A DNA stretch of 64,000 nucleotides, taken from the NCBI RefSeq assembly GCF_018069625.1, contig NZ_CP072941.1, positions 3,658,001 to 3,722,000 of the forward strand, written 5' to 3'. Both the position numbers and the translations under genes were made by a program. Each line of letters begins with the position of its first letter. Position 1 is the stretch's first letter. The DNA comes from Streptomyces yatensis (lineage in GTDB: Bacteria; Actinomycetota; Actinomycetes; Streptomycetales; Streptomycetaceae). The notes below the pieces were generated by a model. That model had not been told where the DNA came from and did no database searches. It saw nothing but the letters and a program-made list of their open reading frames with translations. This document shows, piece by piece, positions 59,696 to 64,000 of the stretch.

Positions 59696-60778
59696 GTGAC
59701 CGACCGCACCCTCCCCACCCTCGGCTTCACCGACATCCCCGCCAAACACCCCCTCACCTACCCCGGCCGCCCCATCACCCGCCCCACCCTCCTCACCGCA
59801 GGCGAGCTGTGGAATCTCACCCCCACAACACCGGGCGGCCGCCTGGGCACCTGGGCAGTAGACACAAGCCCCGGCGAAGGGCCGGAGGACGGGCCGGAGG
59901 AAGACCCGATGGGCAGGCCGAAAGAAAGGCCGGAGGAAAGGCCGGAGGAAAGCCCAACGCATCCCCTCGACACCCTCCTCACCACCCTCGGCCACCCCCC
60001 AACCGCCACCCGCCACCCCCTCATCGCGGTCGGCTCCAACGCCTCCCCCGCCCAGCTGCACCACAAGCTGTCCCGCCCCGGCCACCCGGCCACCGTCCCC
60101 ATGGTCCCGGTCGACGTGCACGGCATCGCGGTCGGCTGCTCGGCCCACATCGCCCGGTACGGCTATGTGGCCTCCGCCCCGTACACGGCCCCAGGAGCCC
60201 GTACCCCCCTCGTCATCAGCTGGCTGGACACCGAGCAGCTGGCGGCCGTGGACGCGACCGAGTACCCCAACTACCGCCGCGTCCTGCTGTCCGGCACGGA
60301 GTACCCGATGGTGATGCCGTCCGGCGAGCGCCTCGGCGGCGCGTACCTCTACGTCGGCGAGCGCGGAGTGCTGATGTCCCCGGACGGCACCGAACGGCCC
60401 CTCCCCGGCGGCGGCGACCAGAGCGCCCTGCTCAGCCGCCTGCTCGCCGGTTCGCCCCGGCTGCGCGAACTCCTCGGGCCCGATCCCGGCACCTGGGTGG
60501 CCCGCGCCGGCGCGGACCCCGCCGTACGGAAGGCCGGCACCCGGATCTTCCAGGAGGAGGGCTGGGCGATGCCGCAGCCCGACCTCCTCCGCTGCCCGGA
60601 GGACAAGCCCGACTCCCCCGACACCCCCAGCACCCCCGACGACCCGGACGCCCCCGACGCCCCCGGCACCCCCGGCACCCCCAGAGACCCCGCAAGCCCT
60701 GCACGCACCAAAAGCCCCGCAGCCCCCACAGCCTCCGCAGGCCCCAAGAGTTACGGTGCGCTCACATCTCCCGAATAG
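59696..60778 (+). CDS. conserved hypothetical protein with GGCT-like core
   Basis: 360 residues from the GTG at 59696. A short N-terminal domain (LGFTDIPAKHPLTYPGRPIT) is split from the core by a charged repeat (GPEEDPMGRPKERPEERPEE). The core reads HPLIAVGSNASPAQLHHKL, GIAVGCSAHIARYGYVASAPY, then ISWLDTEQLAAVDATEYPNY and YRRVLLSG. This order recalls gamma-glutamylcyclotransferase-like folds (YGSN...Lxx), though the catalytic Glu is not certain. A disordered Asp/Pro/Ala-rich tail (~305-360) ends it. The gene start uses sequence from a dispersed repeat. Confidence 0.78.
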   Translation: MTDRTLPTLGFTDIPAKHPLTYPGRPITRPTLLTAGELWNLTPTTPGGRLGTWAVDTSPGEGPEDGPEEDPMGRPKERPEERPEESPTHPLDTLLTTLGHPPTATRHPLIAVGSNASPAQLHHKLSRPGHPATVPMVPVDVHGIAVGCSAHIARYGYVASAPYTAPGARTPLVISWLDTEQLAAVDATEYPNYRRVLLSGTEYPMVMPSGERLGGAYLYVGERGVLMSPDGTERPLPGGGDQSALLSRLLAGSPRLRELLGPDPGTWVARAGADPAVRKAGTRIFQEEGWAMPQPDLLRCPEDKPDSPDTPSTPDDPDAPDAPGTPGTPRDPASPARTKSPAAPTASAGPKSYGALTSPE

Positions 60779-60860
60779 CGGGAACCGTCAACACCCCGGT
60801 TATCCTCCTAACCCTCACCGGGGGCGAGCACGCCCGACCCATGCTCATGAGGGGCGGAGA

Positions 60861-62126
60861 ATGATCGAGGCAGTCGGTCTGACGAAGCGCTACGGCGCCA
60901 AGACGGCCGTGTACAACCTGTCCTTCCAGGTGCGGCCCGGCGCCGTCACCGGATTCCTCGGGCCCAACGGGTCGGGCAAGTCCACCACGATGCGGATGAT
61001 CCTGGGCCTCGACGAGCCCACCGCAGGCCATGTCACGGTCGGCGGCTACCCGTTCCGCAAGCTGCCCAACGCCCCCCGCCAGGTGGGCGCGCTCCTGGAC
61101 GCCAAGGCGGTGCACGGCGGCCGCAGCGCACGTCACCATCTGCTCTGCCTGGCCCAGCTGTCCGGGATCCCGGCCCGCCGGGTCGACGAGGTACTGGGCG
61201 TGGTCGGCCTGCAGAACGTGGCGCGCAAGCGCTCCAAGGGCTTCTCGCTCGGCATGGGGCAGCGTCTGGGCATCGCGGCCGCCCTCCTCGGCGACCCGCA
61301 GGTGCTGCTCTTCGACGAGCCGGTCAACGGCCTGGACCCCGAAGGCATCCTCTGGGTCCGCAACTTCATGAAGCAGCTGGCCTCCGAGGGCCGCACCGTC
61401 TTCGTCTCCAGCCATCTGATGAGCGAGATGGCGCTCACCGCCGACCATCTGATCGTGATCGGGCGCGGTCAGCTGCTCGCCGACATGAACGTCAAGGACT
61501 TCATCTCCTACAACTCGGCGGACTTCGCCCGCGTCCGCACCCCCGAGGGCGACCCGGGGCAGCGCGAGAAGCTGACCGCCGCGCTGAGCGAGGCGGGCGG
61601 CCAGGTGCTCCCCGAGCAGGACGGCGCGCTGCGGGTGACCGGGCTGCCGCTGCCGCGCATCAGCGATCTGGCGCATGGGGCGGACGTCCGGCTGTGGGAG
61701 CTCTCCCCGCACCAGGCATCGCTGGAAGAGGCGTACATGCGGATGACACAGGGCGCGGTGGACTTCCGCTCGACCGCCGACGAGCGCGCCGCCCTGCAGC
61801 AGCAGATGCCCGGCGCGGGGCCGCAGGGCGCGCCGTACGGCTATGCGCCGGGCGCTCCGGGAGCACAGGGCGCGCCTATGGGCTTCCCGCCGGGGACGGT
61901 ACTGCCGGGGTACGCCGAACCGCCGGCCCCGCCGCAGCCGCACGCTCCGGGCATGGCCATGCCCGCCACACCTGCCCCTGCCGCACCTGCCCCTGCCGCA
62001 TCTCCCACTCCGGCCGCCCCCGCGACGCCGCCTCCGGCTCCCCCCGCTCCCCCGGCTCAGCCGCCCGCGGCGCCCCCGGCCCCCGCCGATCTGACCAAGA
62101 GCGACAACGAGGACGACGCCCGATGA
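60861..62126 (+). CDS. ABC transporter ATPase with disordered C-terminal tail
   Basis: 421 residues from the ATG at 60861, with GGCGGAGA upstream. The ATPase domain (1-~225) has Walker A GPNGSGKST at 34-42, the signature FSLGMGQRLGIA and Walker B VLLFDEPVNGLDP. VFVSSHLMSEMAL holds the switch His. A DUF4162-like segment follows to ~310. The last ~110 residues are Ala/Pro/Gln/Gly-rich and lack stable structure. It is coupled by a four-base overlap to the permease gene. The family exports drugs or lipids or acts in cell-envelope processes; the substrate is unknown. Confidence 0.94.
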   Translation: MIEAVGLTKRYGAKTAVYNLSFQVRPGAVTGFLGPNGSGKSTTMRMILGLDEPTAGHVTVGGYPFRKLPNAPRQVGALLDAKAVHGGRSARHHLLCLAQLSGIPARRVDEVLGVVGLQNVARKRSKGFSLGMGQRLGIAAALLGDPQVLLFDEPVNGLDPEGILWVRNFMKQLASEGRTVFVSSHLMSEMALTADHLIVIGRGQLLADMNVKDFISYNSADFARVRTPEGDPGQREKLTAALSEAGGQVLPEQDGALRVTGLPLPRISDLAHGADVRLWELSPHQASLEEAYMRMTQGAVDFRSTADERAALQQQMPGAGPQGAPYGYAPGAPGAQGAPMGFPPGTVLPGYAEPPAPPQPHAPGMAMPATPAPAAPAPAASPTPAAPATPPPAPPAPPAQPPAAPPAPADLTKSDNEDDAR

Positions 62127-63175
62127 CGACCCCGTACCAGCACCAGTCCCAGGCGCCCGTCCCTCCGCAGGCCCCGCAGGCCCCCCAGGGCCCTCCGCAG
62201 GGTCCTCCCCAGACCGCCCCTCAGGCAGCCCCGCAGATGCCGCCTCAGGCCCCACACCAGCCGGCCCCGCAGCAAGCGGCACCGCACCAAGCAGCCCCGC
62301 ACCAAGCACCCCACCACCCCGCGCCCCAGGCGTACCAGCAGCCGGTGCCCTCCGGGCCCCCGTCGCGGCCGTACGCCGGAATGGGCCCGTACACCTCGCC
62401 GATCCCGGTCCGGCGCACCCACCTCGGCAACGCCCTCGCCTCCGAGTGGACCAAGATCAAGTCGGTGCGCTCCACGATCTGGACGCTCGGCATCCTGGTC
62501 GCGCTGGTGATCGGCATCGGACTCCTGGTGTCGGCGACCACGAACGACGCCGACTACCGCACCCTCCCCACCACCCTCCCCGGGTTCTTCGGCACGCTGC
62601 TCGGTCAGCTGTGCATCGTCACGCTCGGGGTGCTCGTGATCACCTCCGAGTACGGCACCGGGATGATCCGGACCACCCTCACCGCCTCCCCGCAGCGCTC
62701 ACGGGTGCTCACCGCCAAGGCGCTGGTCTTCTTCGCCCTCTCGTTCGCCACCACGACCGTCTCGCTCGCGCTGGTGGCCTACGCGAGCATGGGGATGCAC
62801 AGCGGGCCGGAGGTCACGGAGCCGACGAGTGACCAGATCCTGGGCGCGACGATCGGCGCGGGGCTCTATGTGTCGCTGCTGGGGCTGCTGTCGCTGGCCG
62901 TCGGAGCCATCCTGCGGCACTCCGCGGGCGCGATCACCACGATGCTCGGTGTGGTGCTGCTGCCGGCCATCCTCCCCGCGTTCCTGATGATGTCGGACAG
63001 CCTGCGCGGCCTGGGGACGAAGATGCTGGAGTACTCCTCGCCGCAGTCGCTGGCCTCCCTCTTCCGCATCGACGAGAGCCTGAACAGCGGCTGGCCCCAG
63101 CTGTCGGCGCTGGCCGTGGTCACGGCGGCGGCGATGATCGCCGCGTATGCGCTGCTGGAGAAGCGGGATGTGTAG
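62123..63175 (+). CDS. ABC-2 type permease with Pro/Gln/His-rich N-terminus
   Basis: 350 residues; the ATGA junction overlaps the ATPase stop. The first ~95 residues are Pro/Gln/Ala/His-rich with APHQ repeats and are cytoplasmic. They are followed by TWTKIKSVRSTIWTLG-like entry (NALASEWTKIKSVRSTIWTL) and six membrane helices (ILVALVIGIGLLVSATT, LCIVTLGVLVITSEYGTGMI, and others). The SEYGTGMIRTTL motif is typical of ABC-2 permeases. It forms a complete half-size transporter with the gene before. Confidence 0.94.
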   Translation: MTTPYQHQSQAPVPPQAPQAPQGPPQGPPQTAPQAAPQMPPQAPHQPAPQQAAPHQAAPHQAPHHPAPQAYQQPVPSGPPSRPYAGMGPYTSPIPVRRTHLGNALASEWTKIKSVRSTIWTLGILVALVIGIGLLVSATTNDADYRTLPTTLPGFFGTLLGQLCIVTLGVLVITSEYGTGMIRTTLTASPQRSRVLTAKALVFFALSFATTTVSLALVAYASMGMHSGPEVTEPTSDQILGATIGAGLYVSLLGLLSLAVGAILRHSAGAITTMLGVVLLPAILPAFLMMSDSLRGLGTKMLEYSSPQSLASLFRIDESLNSGWPQLSALAVVTAAAMIAAYALLEKRDV

Positions 63176-63200
63176 CGCTCCGTAGCCTCTGCGGAGGCCA

Positions 63201-63284
63201 GGGCCCGAGGGTCGGGGCTCGAGGGTCGGGGCCCGAGGGCCTGGGCCCGAGGGTCAGCGCCCGAAGGCCGGGGCCCGAGTCAGT
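63201..63284. repeat. six tandem 14-bp repeats between convergent genes
   Basis: Units of GGGCCCGAGGGTCG with 0-4 changes start at 63201, 63215, 63229, 63243, 63257 and 63271. They begin 25 bp past the permease stop. The last unit overlaps the 3' end of the minus-strand gene. Confidence 0.85.
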
Positions 63285-63597
63285 ATCGCGGTGCGTTACG
63301 GGACCGCTGGAGCTTGGCGCCCCGGCGGTCCCGTGCGCCCCAGCACGCCTTGTGCCAGTGGCGCCGGTCGTCCGCGCCCATGTGCTGCTGCCAGGCGACC
63401 ACATGCGCCACCCCCGGCGGAATCTCCTGGTCACAGCCCGGGCAGCGGTAGTGCTTGGCGGCGGCCCCGCCGCCGACCTGCCGGACCACCCACTCCTCGC
63501 CCTGCCAGGTCTCCATGCGATCGAGGCCGTAGCGATCCGCGCTCTCGTGGCCGACGGGCTTCTCGCCGCCTCGCGGGCGGTTTCGGCGTGGAGACAC
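63280..63597 (-). CDS. small conserved zinc-ribbon-like protein
   Basis: 105 residues from the GTG at 63597 (GAGG six bases upstream). The N-terminal part is basic (SPRRNRPRGGEKP). The core has WQGEEWVVRQVGGGAAAKHY then CPGCDQEIPPGVAHVVAW and HWHKACW, i.e. CxxC, His and HxxxC in a treble-clef-like pattern that should bind one zinc. The C-terminus is again basic. This is a widely conserved actinomycete protein of unknown function, sometimes labelled ATP/GTP-binding without visible P-loop. Confidence 0.85.
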   Translation of the reverse strand: MSPRRNRPRGGEKPVGHESADRYGLDRMETWQGEEWVVRQVGGGAAAKHYRCPGCDQEIPPGVAHVVAWQQHMGADDRRHWHKACWGARDRRGAKLQRSRNAPRY

Positions 63598-63696
63598 GGG
63601 GCACCTCGACAGAACTGTGACTAACGGGCTGTGACCAGCGTACGCGCTACGGTCACCGTCCTGGAAAGTCGTCGTCCACACTCACCCTCTGATCAT

Positions 63697-63711
63697 CATG
63701 AAAAATTCATG
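63697..63711. promoter_or_regulatory. inverted repeat upstream of monooxygenase gene
   Basis: CATGAA and TTCATG are separated by AAA, in the 209-bp divergent gap. It is unusually A/T-rich for this genome and a candidate operator or promoter element. Confidence 0.4.
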
Positions 63712-63806
63712 CCTGGCCGTGCCCTTGGCACGTGTCAGGCGTTAATGCCTACGAGGGGGGATGCCCGCGCCGGCACATCAGCCGCGACAAGGAGGCAGGG
63801 ATCACG

Positions 63807-64000
63807 ATGGATGTGGGGGCTTTCATCCTGGCCGCTCAATTCCCAGGCCAGGGACAGGAGGAGGCGCTGCACCGGGCGGTGCGGTCGGCCGAGCTCTCCG
63901 AGGAGTCGGGGCTGGACGCGGTCTGGGTCGCCGAGCACCATTTCGTTCCGTACGGCGTCTGCCCGTCCGCGGTCACCCTCGCCGCGCTCCTGCTGGGACG
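63807..64000 (+). CDS. LLM-class flavin-dependent monooxygenase, cut by window edge
   Basis: 64 complete codons from the ATG at 63807, with AAGGAGG at 63789-63795, open to the right edge. The start DVGAFILAAQFPGQGQEEAL is followed by AELSEESGLDAVWVAEHHF. The luciferase-like barrel's AEHHF flavin and substrate motif is unmistakable. These enzymes oxidise substrates using reduced FMN or F420; which applies here cannot be seen from the fragment. Confidence 0.9.
   Translation, partial: MDVGAFILAAQFPGQGQEEALHRAVRSAELSEESGLDAVWVAEHHFVPYGVCPSAVTLAALLLG

Overview
The window is chromosomal DNA from a Streptomyces-like actinomycete. The evidence is the very high G+C content, GTG/TTG starts, and families typical of the genus: a SARP regulator, an XRE/DUF397/RsbW-like module, DUF6230/DUF6114 proteins, Scy and FilP. 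From memory, the order pfkA, pta-ackA-pyk, thioredoxin, icmA, meaB, thiolase, mce, scy, filP, ABC transporter matches the core region around SCO5426-SCO5393 of S. coelicolor. I could not check this by alignment.

Layout. 1-2.2 kb: a SARP-type regulator cut by the left edge. 2.4-7.5 kb: a small conserved protein, a dicarboxylate symporter, and a CitA/DcuS-like sensor kinase with its response regulator. 7.7-10.1 kb: an HxlR regulator divergent from a RibD/DHFR-like protein, then a secreted GH18 chitinase. 10.3-12.6 kb: a sugar-binding lipoprotein and a MalF-type permease. The matching MalG-type permease appears only at 24.8 kb. The 12 kb between them holds accessory genes: an unusual TetR, an NmrA-like reductase, a small secreted protein, the XRE/DUF397/RsbW-like set, a TetR plus FAD monooxygenase pair, a DinB-like protein, a methyltransferase, a deacetylase-like/GT2 fusion and an LCP protein. 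25.7-30.2 kb: tandem 87-bp repeats, two paralogous membrane-anchored proteins and an XRE-ricin fusion.

30.4-36.4 kb is central carbon metabolism: pfkA divergent from pta-ackA, then pyk, covering entry to lower glycolysis, pyruvate formation and acetate overflow. 36.4-39.1 kb is a DUF6230-DUF6114-secreted protein operon. 39.7-41.5 kb holds a thioredoxin-TPR protein divergent from a TetR, with a perfect dyad between them. 41.5-53.5 kb contains branched acyl-CoA functions (icmA with the F80/Q198 isobutyryl-CoA mutase signature, meaB, a thiolase, mce). These are interrupted by small regulators, an MFS exporter, two DUF3817 proteins, three tandem AIM24 genes and a sensor-kinase pseudogene. 53.8-59.0 kb encodes the polarity and cytoskeletal coiled-coil proteins Scy and FilP. 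59.0-59.7 kb is repeat DNA. 59.7-63.6 kb encodes a hypothetical protein, an ABC exporter and a small zinc-ribbon-like protein. A luciferase-like monooxygenase runs off the right edge.

The best leads are the sugar ABC operon split by a 12 kb gene block, with a LacI-type operator before the stranded permease; the GT2 fusion whose deacetylase domain has lost its metal ligands; a TetR with a cysteine-rich C-terminal tail; the triple AIM24 operon; several clean operator-like dyads; and three tandem-repeat arrays. I found no tRNA, rRNA, CRISPR, transposase or phage genes.
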